Source: Aeromicrobium yanjiei
Lineage (GTDB): Bacteria; Actinomycetota; Actinomycetes; Propionibacteriales; Nocardioidaceae
Direction: 5' to 3'
NCBI RefSeq assembly: GCF_009649075.1
Contig: NZ_CP045737.1
Span: 2,418,001-2,482,000 of the forward strand
DNA length: 64,000 nt
The position numbers were made by a program, and so were the translations under genes. The notes below the pieces were generated by a model. The model was not told the DNA's origin. It ran no database searches and was given only the letters and a program-made list of their open reading frames with translations. This document shows, piece by piece, positions 32,995 to 42,048 of the stretch. The stretch's first letter is position 1; the number at the start of each line of letters is the position of its first letter.

Positions 32995-34680
32995 CTAGCC
33001 GGTGATCGCGCCGTGTGCCGCTGAGCTGACCAGCTTGCGGTACTTCGCGAGGACGCCCGTCGTGTACTTCGGGGGCAGCGGCTCCCAGCCGACCTTGCGG
33101 GCCTCGAGCTCGTCGGCGTCGATCGCGACGTCGAGCCGCTTGTTGGCCACGTCGAGGGTGATCTGGTCACCGTCCTTGACGAAGGCGATGGGCCCACCGT
33201 CGACCGCCTCGGGGGCGACGTGCCCGACGCAGAGACCTGTCGTGCCGCCCGAGAAGCGTCCGTCGGTCATCAGCAGGACGTCCTTGCCGAGGCCGGCGCC
33301 CTTGATGGCTCCGGTGATGGCCAGCATCTCGCGCATGCCGGGGCCACCCTTGGGGCCCTCGTAGCGGATGACGACGACATCGCCGGCGACGATCGTGCCG
33401 GCCTCGAGCGCGTCCATCGCCTTGCGCTCGCCGTCGAAGACCCGGGCGGTGCCGGTGAAGACGTCGGAGTCGAAGCCGGCGCTCTTGACGACAGCGCCCT
33501 CGGGAGCGAGCGTGCCGTGCAGGATCGTCAGGCCGCCGGTCCGGTGGATCGGCTTGTCGATCGGACGGATCACGTCGCCGTCGAGCTTGAGCTCGATGTG
33601 AGCGAGGTTCGCGGCCATCGTCTTGCCGGTGACGGTCAGGCAGTCGCCGTGCATGAGGCCCGCGTCGAGCAGCGCCTTCATGATGACCGGGATGCCGCCG
33701 ACCTTGTCGACGTCGTTCATGACGTAACGGCCGAACGGCTTGAGGTCGCCCAGGTGCGGGACCTTGTCGCCGATGCGGCTGAAGTCCTCGAGCGTCAGGT
33801 CGACCTCGGCCTCGCGGGCGATCGCCAGCAGGTGCAGGACGGCGTTGGTCGAGCCGCCCAGCGCCATGACGACCGTGATGGCGTTCTCGAAGGCCTTCTT
33901 GGTCAGGATGTCCCGAGCGGTGATGCCACGGCGCAGGAGCTCGACGACGGCCTCGCCGGACTTGATCGCGTAGTCGTCGCGGCGGCTGTCGATCGCCGGC
34001 GGAGCCGACGAGCCCGGCAGGCTCATGCCGAGGGCCTCGGCAGCCGAGGCCATCGTGTTGGCGGTGTACATGCCGCCGCAGGCGCCCTCGCCCGGGCAGA
34101 TCGCCCGCTCGATCTTGTCGACCTGCTCACGCGACATGCGTCCGGCCAGGCAGGCACCGACCGCCTCGAAGGCGTCGATGATCGTGACGTCCTTGCCGTC
34201 GACGTTGCCGGGCATGATCGAGCCGGCGTAGACGAAGACGCTCGCGAGGTCGAGGCGGGCCGCGGCCATCAGCATGCCGGGCAGGCTCTTGTCGCAGCCG
34301 GCCAGCAGCACCGAGCCGTCGAGGCGCTCGGCCATCATGACGGTCTCGACCGAGTCGGCGATCACCTCACGGCTGACGAGCGAGAAGTGCATCCCCTCGT
34401 GGCCCATCGAGATGCCGTCCGACACCGAGATCGTGCCGAACTCCAGCGGGTAGCCGCCGCCGGCGTGCACGCCTTCCTTGGCGCGCTTGGCGAGCCGGTC
34501 GAGCGGCAGGTTGCAGGGGGTGATCTCGTTCCAGCTCGACGCGACACCGATCTGCGGCTTCTCCCAGTCCTCGTCACCCATGCCCACGGCGCGCAGCATG
34601 CCTCGTGACGCGGTGGCCTCGAGGCCATCGGTGACGGTACGGCTGCGGGGCTTGATGTCGATCTCGTTCTCGGGGGGCAT
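32995..34680 (-). CDS. ilvD: Dihydroxy-acid dehydratase
   Basis: Dehydrates 2,3-dihydroxy acids to 2-oxo acids in Val, Leu and Ile synthesis using an Fe-S cluster. The 561-residue protein carries the three cluster cysteines (Cys in SWNEITPCN, in [11 protein letters not shown], and in [16 protein letters not shown]) and the C-terminal [33 protein letters not shown] region with the catalytic Ser. Normal length for the family. It stands alone, apart from ilvBHC, and no leader peptide is visible upstream. Confidence 0.96.
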   Translation of the reverse strand: MPPENEIDIKPRSRTVTDGLEATASRGMLRAVGMGDEDWEKPQIGVASSWNEITPCNLPLDRLAKRAKEGVHAGGGYPLEFGTISVSDGISMGHEGMHFSLVSREVIADSVETVMMAERLDGSVLLAGCDKSLPGMLMAAARLDLASVFVYAGSIMPGNVDGKDVTIIDAFEAVGACLAGRMSREQVDKIERAICPGEGACGGMYTANTMASAAEALGMSLPGSSAPPAIDSRRDDYAIKSGEAVVELLRRGITARDILTKKAFENAITVVMALGGSTNAVLHLLAIAREAEVDLTLEDFSRIGDKVPHLGDLKPFGRYVMNDVDKVGGIPVIMKALLDAGLMHGDCLTVTGKTMAANLAHIELKLDGDVIRPIDKPIHRTGGLTILHGTLAPEGAVVKSAGFDSDVFTGTARVFDGERKAMDALEAGTIVAGDVVVIRYEGPKGGPGMREMLAITGAIKGAGLGKDVLLMTDGRFSGGTTGLCVGHVAPEAVDGGPIAFVKDGDQITLDVANKRLDVAIDADELEARKVGWEPLPPKYTTGVLAKYRKLVSSAAHGAITG

Positions 34681-34728
34681 GGGACCAAGATTACGGCTCA
34701 GCCCGTGCGCGTGGTGAGCGAGTCCACG

Positions 34729-35301
34729 TCACGACGCGATCTGGGCGAGCAGGTACGTCGCGAGATCGCGCAACCGCTGCTCCTCGGACCACCGAGCGAC
34801 CTGCAGTCGGCGGCTGAGCGCCTGGGGCGAGACGCCGAGCTGGTGGGCGACCTCTTTCTGCGTCCGGCCCGTCGCCATCGCGGCCACCGCCTCCGCCCCA
34901 CCCTCCGTACGGTCGGTGATCACCCGGGCCAGCGCATGGAGCGCCGTCTCCGCGTGACGAGTGCCCTCACCCTCGACCGCGAGGCCGACGGCGGTCGAGC
35001 TGGAGCGTTCGACTGCTGCCCGCGCAGCGATCAGCGCGGGTCCCCTGCTGGCGCGGACCGAGTCCGCGATGGGCTGGTCCACCGCCCCGACGCCGATGCC
35101 GATCCACCACGCCTGCGTGGCGACCACCGCGCAGACCAGGTCGACGACGACAGCCGGATCGTCCGACAGGCCCTGCACCTCGTCACCCGCCGTTCGCTCG
35201 AACTGCCGCACGAGCGCGTACTGTCCCAGCCGGTCCAGCAGATCGGGCACCGCGTCGTCGGTGTGACGACTTCGGCGTTGATCGATCGTGATCGCAAACA
35301 C
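34729..35301 (-). CDS. SatD-family protein with C-terminal helix-turn-helix (SatD1)
   Basis: A 190-residue, shortened SatD-family protein. Motifs in order: ITIDQRRSR (Asp7), TAGDEVQGL (GDE at 39-41), IGIGVGAVD (68-74) and RGPALIAARAAVE (86-98), the same four blocks as in the SatD gene at 35897. They resemble the two metal-binding Asp positions and the Arg-containing helix of class III nucleotide cyclases. Residues 146-166 (GRTQKEVAHQLGVSPQALSRRL) form a helix-turn-helix. The start is the GTG at 35301; an exact inverted copy of the GATCAACGCC operator word lies in codons 7-10. Divergent from the Pycsar-effector-like gene. Confidence 0.75.
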   Translation of the reverse strand: MFAITIDQRRSRHTDDAVPDLLDRLGQYALVRQFERTAGDEVQGLSDDPAVVVDLVCAVVATQAWWIGIGVGAVDQPIADSVRASRGPALIAARAAVERSSSTAVGLAVEGEGTRHAETALHALARVITDRTEGGAEAVAAMATGRTQKEVAHQLGVSPQALSRRLQVARWSEEQRLRDLATYLLAQIAS

Positions 35302-35374
35302 ATCTCATGATCAGCGTTATTACATTGATTTGTCAAGATCAACGCCTGCATGCTGATCACAGTTAATCAACGCC
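35274..35374. promoter_or_regulatory. AT-rich divergent control region with repeated GATCAACGCC words
   Basis: The word GATCAACGCC occurs exactly at 35337-35346, inverted at 35274-35283, and with one change at 35365-35374; a weaker variant GATCAGCGTT is at 35309-35318, and TGATCA occurs at 35308 and 35353. The stretch 35300-35390 is far richer in A and T than its surroundings. TTGATT (35381) with TGGTAC 17 nt later could be the promoter of the plus-strand effector gene. Both flanking SatD-type genes encode helix-turn-helix segments, so autoregulation is likely. Confidence 0.6.
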
Positions 35375-35440
35375 ACATCATTGATTGCGAGCAGGTCCGT
35401 GCTTGGTACCGTGGGCGTCCACCACCGACACGGAGGACAC

Positions 35441-35938
35441 ATGCCACGCAATCCGGCTCCCGACGTCGAGCTGGCGATCCTCGCGGAGGCCCGCAACGAG
35501 GTCGGAGCCGCGGACCACAAGGCCTCGATGGTGCTGGCGGTGCTGGGGATCGGCTTCGGCGCCCTGCTCGCAGGCCTGCTCGCCCGCGACTGGAGCCCCC
35601 GCGACCTCGACGCCGTGGGTGCGTTCTTCTGGTGGCTGGCCGCCGCGCTCGCCTCGTCGTCCGTCGCTGCCGCGGCGCTGGCCGTGTGGCCGCGGTTCAC
35701 GGTCCCGGACAGGACCAAGGAGGTCTTCTACTGGGGCCACGCAGCGGCCTTCGAGAGCCAGCGGTCACTGGACGCCGTGCTCGACCGCCATCCCCCGAGG
35801 CTCGAGGACCGGACCCGGCACCAGCTCTTCGAGCTGTCGAGGATCGTCGCCAAGAAGTACCGGTACGTGCGCCTGGCCATGTCGCTCGCGGGACTGTCAG
35901 CCCCGGTCTTCCTGCTGGCGAGCCTGATCGGCTACTGA
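35441..35938 (+). CDS. Pycsar-effector-like transmembrane protein (PycTM/DUF5706 type)
   Basis: A 165-residue membrane protein. It starts with an amphipathic helix leading into AADHKASMVLAVLGIGFGALLAGL (residues 23-46), the aD-x-KA-x-x-L signature of Pycsar effector proteins. A second hydrophobic hairpin spans residues 58-83, then a cytoplasmic AVWPRF ... EVFYWGHAAAFES ... LSRIVAKKYRYVR (81-144) and a last membrane segment (145-163). In Pycsar, cyclic CMP or UMP made by a cyclase switches on this type of protein and damages the membrane during phage infection. GGAGG lies before the ATG. Its end overlaps the convergent SatD gene by 42 bp. Confidence 0.78.
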   Translation: MPRNPAPDVELAILAEARNEVGAADHKASMVLAVLGIGFGALLAGLLARDWSPRDLDAVGAFFWWLAAALASSSVAAAALAVWPRFTVPDRTKEVFYWGHAAAFESQRSLDAVLDRHPPRLEDRTRHQLFELSRIVAKKYRYVRLAMSLAGLSAPVFLLASLIGY

Positions 35939-36610
35939 TCGGTCGAACCACGCGGCGAACTGGTCGTGCGAGCTCAGCACGGCGAAGGCTCCGCTCCGCC
36001 GCAGGTTCTGCGACACCGCGGACGAGGAGATCCCTTCGGCCAGCGCCATGTCGACCTGGGACGCGCCGCTCAGGAGGTGCCGCAGCAGCCGCCGCGACCG
36101 CCCCGCCATGCGGGTGACGATCTGGTCGCGGGTCAGCAGGAACGCGTTCACGATCGCGGCCGGCGGGTGCTCGTCGCGTTCCGGGCCGGTCAGGCGCTCG
36201 GAGACCTGGTACCAGGTGCGCAGCGTCCGGTCGCGCGCGCTCTCACGGCTCTTGGCCTCCACGATCGCGTCGCGTGCAGCCCACCAGGCCGGCCCGTCCT
36301 GCAGCGGCCCGTAGGGCGTGCGACCCAGGTCCTCGACCGCACCCACCCCGATCCCCGCGCGACAGTCCAGCTCGTCCGGGAGGGCGAGGCGCAGGGCCAG
36401 GGTCGCGCGCACTGCAGAATCGACCGAGAGATAACGTGCCTGACACTCGTCGCCGAGCGTCGGCTCGAGGGGCTGGTCGAAGTCGACCGCCTCGTTGACC
36501 TGCTGCAAGGCCTCCAGCAGCCGCGCGTGGACCCAGGCCCGGTCGGGGTGTCGGCGCGATCCGACGAGATCGACGATGACCGCCACGCGAACGTTCGAAG
36601 CAGGGGTCAT
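35897..36610 (-). CDS. SatD-family protein with C-terminal helix-turn-helix (SatD2)
   Basis: A 237-residue SatD-family protein. Motifs: VIVDLVGSRRHPDR (Asp14), PTLGDECQARY (GDE 53-55), CRAGIGVGAVEDLG (83-95), DGPAWWAARDAIVEAK (105-120). Order and spacing parallel class III nucleotide cyclases (first Asp, GD metal site, GI-x-x-G, A-A-R helix), except that the Asn before AAR is Trp. The C-terminal third (about 170-215, LLRHLLSGASQVDMALAEGISSSAVSQNL) looks like a helix-turn-helix. TATGCT exactly 6 nt before the ATG suggests a leaderless mRNA. Its 3' end runs 42 bp into the convergent Pycsar-effector-like gene. Confidence 0.82.
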   Translation of the reverse strand: MTPASNVRVAVIVDLVGSRRHPDRAWVHARLLEALQQVNEAVDFDQPLEPTLGDECQARYLSVDSAVRATLALRLALPDELDCRAGIGVGAVEDLGRTPYGPLQDGPAWWAARDAIVEAKSRESARDRTLRTWYQVSERLTGPERDEHPPAAIVNAFLLTRDQIVTRMAGRSRRLLRHLLSGASQVDMALAEGISSSAVSQNLRRSGAFAVLSSHDQFAAWFDRSVADQARQQEDRG

Positions 36611-36666
36611 GCGTGAAGCATATGCATGAAGTTAAGACAGAACCGGGACGATGGCAGGATGGCCCG

Positions 36667-37521
36667 ATGACGATCGCCTTCGTGACCAGCTCGGACCATC
36701 GCGCGTACGACCCCGACCTGCCGCTGCTCGAGGCAGCCGCGGCTGAGCACGGCATCCGCGGCGAGATCGTGACCTGGGACGACCCCGAGATCGACTGGGA
36801 CGCGTACGACGCCGTGGTCGTCCGCTCGTGCTGGGACTACATCGCCCGTCGCGAGGAGTTCCTGCGCTGGGCCGCGACCATCCCCCGCCTGCACAACTCG
36901 GTCGACGTGTTCACCTGGAACACCGACAAGGTCTACCTGCGCGAGCTGCAGGACGCCGGCGTCCCCGTCATCAGGACGCTGTGGGACGTCGCGGCTGGCG
37001 ACGACCTCGGCGACCACGACGAGTGGGTCGTCAAGCCGACGATCTCGTCGGGGTCCAAGGACACCGCGCGCTGGAGCACCCGCGAGGAGGTCTGGGCGCA
37101 CGGCGAGGAGCTCGTGGCCGCGGGCCGCACGTCGATGACTCAGCCCTACATCTCCTCGGTCGACGAGGAGGGCGAGACGGCGATGCTGTACTTCTCCGGG
37201 ACGTTCTCCCACTCGATCCGCAAGGGCCCGCTGCTGCTGCGAGGCGAAGGAGTCCGTCAGGACCGGGACAGCCGCGAGGAGATCACGCCGCGCACCCCGA
37301 CCGCACGACAGCGTGAGGTCGCCGACCACGCGCTCGAGACCGCCACGGCGCTGCTCGGCCTGGACGCCGCTCCGCTGTACGCCCGCGTGGACCTGGTCAC
37401 CGCGGCCGACGCAGAGCCGATCCTCATCGAGCTCGAGCTGACCGAGCCCAGCCTCTTTCTCCCCCAGTCCGACGGAGGCGCGGGACGCCTGGTGCAGGCA
37501 GTGCTGAACACCCTGAAGTGA
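36667..37521 (+). CDS. ATP-grasp ligase-like protein
   Basis: A 284-residue protein of the RimK/ATP-grasp type. Visible are an N-terminal Rossmann-like half (AFVTSSDHRAYDPDLPLLEAAA; DAVVVRSCWDYIARREEFLRW), the central TDKVYLRELQDAGVPVI, the ATP-binding strand WVVKPTISSGSKDTARW, and the metal-binding C-terminal YARVDLVTA ... LIELELTEPSLFL (Glu and Asn/Ser ligands). Such enzymes join a carboxylate to an amine or thiol through an acyl phosphate; the substrate is unknown. CAGGAT lies 6 nt before the ATG at 36667, which fixes the start. Adjacent to the SatD gene but divergent from it. Confidence 0.8.
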   Translation: MTIAFVTSSDHRAYDPDLPLLEAAAAEHGIRGEIVTWDDPEIDWDAYDAVVVRSCWDYIARREEFLRWAATIPRLHNSVDVFTWNTDKVYLRELQDAGVPVIRTLWDVAAGDDLGDHDEWVVKPTISSGSKDTARWSTREEVWAHGEELVAAGRTSMTQPYISSVDEEGETAMLYFSGTFSHSIRKGPLLLRGEGVRQDRDSREEITPRTPTARQREVADHALETATALLGLDAAPLYARVDLVTAADAEPILIELELTEPSLFLPQSDGGAGRLVQAVLNTLK

Positions 37522-37553
37522 GCCCAGCACTGCACCCGGCTGCCGCACCCCCG

Positions 37554-37677
37554 CGGCCGCGGATTCCCAGGAGAACCTGGGAATCCGCAGTGCCTCACCC
37601 CGGTTCCTGACACGTCACCCTCGGTACGACCGGGGTGCCGTGTCAGATTTCGGGGTCCTCCTGGGAAACCGCGGCCG
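37554..37677. repeat. Nested inverted repeats with a pseudoknot-like core
   Basis: Between two plus-strand genes: GCGGATTCCCAGG (37559-37571) and CCTGGGAATCCGC (37576-37588) form a perfect 13-bp hairpin with an AGAA loop. A third copy of the word, CCTGGGAAACCGCGGCCG (37660-37677), pairs 17 of 18 with CGGCCGCGGATTCCCAGG (37554-37571). Inside lie ACCCCGGT (37597), CTGACACG (37607), ACCGGGGT (37629) and CGTGTCAG (37639), complementary in A-B-A'-B' order. The first hairpin may terminate the ATP-grasp transcript. Confidence 0.8.
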
Positions 37678-37726
37678 GCCGTGGTCACGCGTTGCCGTTG
37701 CCCCCTTCGCCATGGACAATCGGCGC

Positions 37727-38611
37727 GTGACCTCGCCGACTCCCGCACTCCTGCGCTACTACGACGTGAAAAGCGCCGACGGGACCCGCATCCGGGCGTG
37801 GACGAACGACGGCGACGGGCCGACGGTGCTGGTCTCGAACGGCCTGGGCACCAACCCGCACGCGTGGCCGTCGCTGCTGCGGCCCGAGTCGGGTGTGCGC
37901 GTGGTCGGCTGGAACCACCGCGGCACCGGCGGATCGGCCCGGCCCACCGACGGACGCGTGGACCTCGACTCGTTCGTCGAGGACGCGATCGCCGTCATGG
38001 ACGATGCCGGGATCGACGCCTGCGTGGTGGCTGCCTGGTCGACCGGGGTGACGATCGCCTTCGAGATCAACGCCCGCTTTCCCGGACGGGTGACCGGCAT
38101 CCTGGCGGTGGCCGGCGTGCCCGGCAACACCTTCTCCACGATGCTCGCGCCTCTGCTCGTTCCGCCACTGCTCGCCCGCAGCCTGATGGTCGGCGTGTCC
38201 CAGACCGTGACAGTCACCGGTCACGCGCTGGCGCCCCTCACCCGGCGGCTGCCGTGGACCAACGTGACCGCCGACCTGGTCCGCCAGAGCCGGTTCATCA
38301 ACCCGGCCGCCGACACCGCCGAGGTGCGCGTGCTGCTGCAGGAGTTCTTCACGACCCATCCGGCTTGGTACGCCAAGCTCGCGATCAGCGTCTCCAAGCA
38401 CGCCCGTGTCTCCCTCAGCGACGTGGACATCCCGGTCACGTTCCTGGCCGCCAAGTGGGATGTGTTCACCGGCGCACGGCACATGCGCACCGCCGCTCAG
38501 CGGATCAAGGGATCGCGCTACCGCGAGCTGAACGCGACGCACTTCCTGCCGGTCGAGTTCCCCGAGATCGTCCTGGACGAGCTCAACGAGCTGCTCGACC
38601 GGGTCGGCTGA
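37727..38611 (+). CDS. Alpha/beta hydrolase
   Basis: A 294-residue alpha/beta-hydrolase fold protein. It shows an oxyanion region LVSNGLGTNPHAWP, GWNHRGTGGSARP, the nucleophile elbow VAAWSTGVTIAF (Ser in A-W-S-T-G rather than the usual G-x-S-x-G), the acid LAAKWDVFTGARH, and the catalytic His in NATHFLPVEFP. Substrate unknown; likely an esterase, lipase or lactonase. The GTG at 37727 is exactly 6 nt after GACAAT, the same GACAATCGGCGC pattern (with C for G) seen at the lipoprotein start at 5786; an ATG five codons earlier is the alternative. Confidence 0.85.
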   Translation: MTSPTPALLRYYDVKSADGTRIRAWTNDGDGPTVLVSNGLGTNPHAWPSLLRPESGVRVVGWNHRGTGGSARPTDGRVDLDSFVEDAIAVMDDAGIDACVVAAWSTGVTIAFEINARFPGRVTGILAVAGVPGNTFSTMLAPLLVPPLLARSLMVGVSQTVTVTGHALAPLTRRLPWTNVTADLVRQSRFINPAADTAEVRVLLQEFFTTHPAWYAKLAISVSKHARVSLSDVDIPVTFLAAKWDVFTGARHMRTAAQRIKGSRYRELNATHFLPVEFPEIVLDELNELLDRVG

Positions 38612-38620
38612 GCCGAGCCG

Positions 38621-38911
38621 TCAGGCCGGCGCGTACGTCAGGCAGTCGGCGGCGTCCGTGCCGGGTCCGACGGAGATCGAGCTCGCCCCGCACTCCAGGC
38701 TCTCGTTGTGCCGGCAGTCCGTGCGGTGGCAGGCGCCGACCTTCGCGACCATCTTGCTCAGCCCACCGCTCGCGCCGATGTCGATGAACGTGCCGCACGC
38801 GGCTTGCGAGCCGGACACCGTGATCGCGCCCGCGTGGCACGCCGTGTCGCTGTTGTAGGAGCACCCCTCGACGGAGCAGGTGTGGACTTCGGGGAGATCG
38901 ATGACAGTCAT
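38621..38911 (-). CDS. DUF1540 protein with two Cys-rich repeats
   Basis: A 96-residue protein made of two DUF1540 repeats of about 40 residues, each with four Cys. Repeat one is CSVEGCSYNSDTACHAGAITV with a closing Cys; repeat two is CHRTDCRHNESLECGASSISV with a closing Cys. The Cys and His residues suggest metal binding. The function of the family is not known. An AGGAGG ribosome-binding site precedes the ATG. It is convergent with the hydrolase, 9 bp away, and lies downstream of the gatCAB terminator. Confidence 0.88.
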   Translation of the reverse strand: MTVIDLPEVHTCSVEGCSYNSDTACHAGAITVSGSQAACGTFIDIGASGGLSKMVAKVGACHRTDCRHNESLECGASSISVGPGTDAADCLTYAPA

Positions 38912-39001
38912 GCGTGCCTCCTGGCCGGGTCGTTCTCACGACGGTAACCCCGGCACCCCCTGATCAGGACACCCTCACGAGCGCCACGACCGGGCTGGGC
39001 C

Positions 39002-39029
39002 GCCGGAGCGATCGACTGATCGCTCCGGC
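39002..39029. terminator. Terminator hairpin downstream of gatCAB
   Basis: GCCGGAGCGATC (39002-39013) pairs perfectly with GATCGCTCCGGC (39018-39029) around a GACT loop. It begins 11 bp beyond the gatB stop codon, so it should end the gatCAB transcript. No U-tract follows, as is common in high-GC actinobacteria. Confidence 0.85.
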
Positions 39030-39039
39030 GGCCCGACGC

Positions 39040-40539
39040 TCACGAGGTGAGCTTCTCCAGGATCAGCTCGCGGACCCGTCCGGCGTCGGCCTGGCCGCGC
39101 ATCTCCTTCATCACGGCACCGATCAAGGCACCCGCGACACCGAGGTTGCCGGCGCGCACCTTCTGCGCCGCGTCCGGGTCGGCCTCGATCGCCCGGTCGA
39201 CCGCCGCGCCGAGCGCACCGTCGTCCGACACGACCTCGAGCTTGCGGGAGACCACGACCTCCTCGGCCGTGCCCTCGCCCGCGATCACGCCGTCGAAGAC
39301 CGAGCGGGCGAGCTTGTCGTTGATGCGCCCCGCGTCGATGAGCGCCTGGATCTCGGCCACCTGCTGCGGCGTGATGCCGAGGGCGTCGATGTCCTGACCG
39401 CTCTCGTTGGCGCGCCGCGCCATCTCGCCCAGCCACCACTTCTTGGCGGCCTGGGGCGTGGTGCCCGCCTCGACGGTCTCGACGATGAGGTCGAGAGCGC
39501 CCGCGCCGATCGTGTCACGCATGTCGAGGTCGGAGAAGCCCCAGTCCGCCTGCAGGCGCGCGCGACGTACGGCCGGCGGCTCGGGCAGGGTGGCCCGCAG
39601 CTCCTCGACCCACTCCCGCGACGGCGACACCGGCGCGAGATCGGGCTCGGGGAAGTAGCGGTAGTCGTCGGCGTCGGACTTCTCGCGGCCCGGCAGCGTC
39701 GTGCCGGAGTCCTCCTGGAAGTGCCGGGTCTCCTGCACGACCTTGCCCCCGGCGTCGAGGATGCCCGCGTGGCGCGAGATCTCGTAGCGCACGGCCCGCT
39801 CGACGGAGCGGAACGAGTTGACGTTCTTGGTCTCCGAGCGGGTGCCGAGGACGTCGGAGCCCTTGGGCTTCAGGGACAGGTTGACGTCGGCACGCAGCGA
39901 GCCCTGGTCCATGCGGACGTCGGAGACGCCGAGGCCGCCGATGAGGTCGCGGACGTACGAGACGTACGCGCGGGCGACCGCGGGAGCCTTCTCGGCCGGC
40001 ACCTCGATCGTGCGGGTGACGATCTCGATCAGGGGGATGCCCGCACGGTTGTAGTCGACGAGCGAGAAGTCGGCACCGTGGATGCGCCCGGTGGAGCCGC
40101 CGACGTGCAGCGCCTTGCCGGTGTCCTCCTCCATGTGGGCGCGCTCGATCTCGATCCGGTACGTCTCGCCGTCCACCTCGACGTCGACGTGGCCGTCGAA
40201 CGCGATGGGCTCGTCGTACTGCGACGTCTGGAAGTTCTTGGGCATGTCCGGGTAGAAGTAGTTCTTGCGCGCGAAGCGGCACCACTCGGCAATCTCGCAG
40301 TTGAGCGCGAGACCCATGCGGATCGCGGACTCCACGGCCTTGGCGTTGACGACCGGCAGCGCGCCGGGCAGCGCGAGGCAGACCGGGCAGACCTGCGTGT
40401 TGGGCTCGGCGCCGAACTCGGTCGGGCAGCCGCAGAACATCTTCGTCGCCGTGTTGAGCTCGATGTGGATCTCGAGCCCCATCACGGGGTCGTAGCGGCT
40501 GATGGCCTCGTCGAACGGGACCAGCGTCTCGGCGCTCAT
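39040..40539 (-). CDS. gatB: Asp-tRNA(Asn)/Glu-tRNA(Gln) amidotransferase subunit B
   Basis: GatB phosphorylates and amidates Glu-tRNA(Gln) or Asp-tRNA(Asn) with ammonia delivered from GatA. The 499-residue protein has the kinase-like cradle domain ([15 protein letters not shown] near residue 17, FCGCPTEFG and [15 protein letters not shown] with the zinc ligands), a helical middle domain and the C-terminal YqeY-like tail domain (about 350-495) that contacts tRNA. Its ATG overlaps the gatA stop (ATGA). Full length. Confidence 0.96.
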   Translation of the reverse strand: MSAETLVPFDEAISRYDPVMGLEIHIELNTATKMFCGCPTEFGAEPNTQVCPVCLALPGALPVVNAKAVESAIRMGLALNCEIAEWCRFARKNYFYPDMPKNFQTSQYDEPIAFDGHVDVEVDGETYRIEIERAHMEEDTGKALHVGGSTGRIHGADFSLVDYNRAGIPLIEIVTRTIEVPAEKAPAVARAYVSYVRDLIGGLGVSDVRMDQGSLRADVNLSLKPKGSDVLGTRSETKNVNSFRSVERAVRYEISRHAGILDAGGKVVQETRHFQEDSGTTLPGREKSDADDYRYFPEPDLAPVSPSREWVEELRATLPEPPAVRRARLQADWGFSDLDMRDTIGAGALDLIVETVEAGTTPQAAKKWWLGEMARRANESGQDIDALGITPQQVAEIQALIDAGRINDKLARSVFDGVIAGEGTAEEVVVSRKLEVVSDDGALGAAVDRAIEADPDAAQKVRAGNLGVAGALIGAVMKEMRGQADAGRVRELILEKLTS

Positions 40540-42047
40540 CGTGCAACCTCCAGCTCAGGTGCCCGGGACAGCAACGCGCCGCCCCACTTCTCCTCGAGCA
40601 TCCGCTCGAGTGCCGCCGCGGCGTTGTAGAGCCGGTCGTCGGCCTTCTGCGGGGCGAGCAGCTGCAGCCCCACCGGGAGTCCGTCCTCGTCGGCCAGTCC
40701 GACGGGCAGGGACAGTCCGGGGATGCCGACCAGGTTGGCCGGGATCGTGGCGACGTCGCCCAGGTACATCGCGAGCGGGTCGTCGAGCTTCTCCCCCAGC
40801 GGGTACGCCGTGGTGGGCGACGTGGGTGACACCAGCACGTCGACGTCGGCGAACGCTGCGGCGAAGTCGCGCGCGAGGATCGTGCGCACCTTCTGGGCCG
40901 AGCCGTAGTACGCGTCGTAGTAGCCGCTCGACAGCGCGTACGTGCCGAGGATGATGCGTCGCTTGACCTCGTCGCCGAAGCCCGCGTCGCGGCTGGACGC
41001 CATGACCTGCTCGGCACTCGGGTCGTCGACTCCGGCCGGGGGCACCCGGACGCCGTAACGCATCGCGTCGAACTTGGCCAGGTTGCTGCTCGCCTCGCTC
41101 GGCATGACCAGGTAGTAGGCGCCCAGCGCGTACTCCAGGCTCGGGATCGAGACCTCGACGACCTCGGCGCCCGCGCCCGTGAGCAGCGCGACGGCCTCGT
41201 CGAAGCGGGTCTGGACGCCGGGCTGGAAGCCCTCGCCGCCCAGCTCCTTGACGATGCCGATGCGCAGCCCCTGCACGTCGGCGCGACGGGCCGCGGCGAC
41301 GACCGCCGGGACCGCGTCGGGGATGCTCGTGGAGTCCATCGGGTCGTGGCCCGCGATGAGCTCGTGGAGCAGGGCCGCGTCGAGCACGGTACGCGTGACG
41401 GGGCCCGCCTGGTCGAGGCTGCTCGCCATCGCCACGAGGCCGTAGCGGCTCACGCCGCCGTAGGTCGGCTTGACGCCGACCGTGCCGGTCAGCGCGCCGG
41501 GCTGGCGGATCGATCCGCCCGTGTCGGTGCCGATCGCGAGCGGGGCCTCGAAGGCCGCGACGGCCGCGGCCGAGCCACCACCGGAGCCGCCGGGGATGCG
41601 GCCGGTGTCCCACGGGTTGCGGGTCGGGCCGTACGCGGAGTGCTCGGTCGACGAGCCCATCGCGAACTCGTCCATGTTGGTCTTGCCGAGGATCGGCAGG
41701 CCCGCGGCCTTGATCTTGGCGGTCACCGTCGCGTCGTAGGGCGGGATCCAGCCCTCGAGGATCTTGGAGCCGCACGTGGTCGGCATGCCGCGGGTCGCGA
41801 GCACGTCCTTGACCGCGATCGGCACGCCGGCGAGATAGGACAGCTGCTCACCCTTGGCACGGCGGGCGTCGATGTCGGCGGCCGTCGCGAGCGCGCCCTC
41901 GGCGTCGACGTGCAGGTAGGCATGGATCTCGCCGTCGACCGCACCGATGCGGTCGACCAGCGCCTGGGTGACCTCGACCGAGGACACCTCGTTGGCCGCG
42001 AGCGACTGGGCCAGCTCGTCGGCGGTCTTGCGGGTCAGATCGGTCAT
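40536..42047 (-). CDS. gatA: Asp-tRNA(Asn)/Glu-tRNA(Gln) amidotransferase subunit A
   Basis: The amidase subunit that releases ammonia from glutamine. The 503-residue protein has the amidase-signature catalytic triad: Lys in [12 protein letters not shown], cis-Ser in the [11 protein letters not shown] loop, and nucleophile Ser in [10 protein letters not shown], together with the family block [16 protein letters not shown]. It starts 1 bp after the gatC stop and is coupled to gatB. Confidence 0.96.
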   Translation of the reverse strand: MTDLTRKTADELAQSLAANEVSSVEVTQALVDRIGAVDGEIHAYLHVDAEGALATAADIDARRAKGEQLSYLAGVPIAVKDVLATRGMPTTCGSKILEGWIPPYDATVTAKIKAAGLPILGKTNMDEFAMGSSTEHSAYGPTRNPWDTGRIPGGSGGGSAAAVAAFEAPLAIGTDTGGSIRQPGALTGTVGVKPTYGGVSRYGLVAMASSLDQAGPVTRTVLDAALLHELIAGHDPMDSTSIPDAVPAVVAAARRADVQGLRIGIVKELGGEGFQPGVQTRFDEAVALLTGAGAEVVEVSIPSLEYALGAYYLVMPSEASSNLAKFDAMRYGVRVPPAGVDDPSAEQVMASSRDAGFGDEVKRRIILGTYALSSGYYDAYYGSAQKVRTILARDFAAAFADVDVLVSPTSPTTAYPLGEKLDDPLAMYLGDVATIPANLVGIPGLSLPVGLADEDGLPVGLQLLAPQKADDRLYNAAAALERMLEEKWGGALLSRAPELEVAR

Positions 42048-42048
42048 G

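Noticed and set aside
36598-36640. Mobile element end or att site at the AT-rich GCATATGC palindrome beside SatD2
   Set aside because: No integrase, tRNA or direct repeat partner is in the window; the palindrome overlaps the likely -10 of SatD2 and is better read as a promoter or operator.
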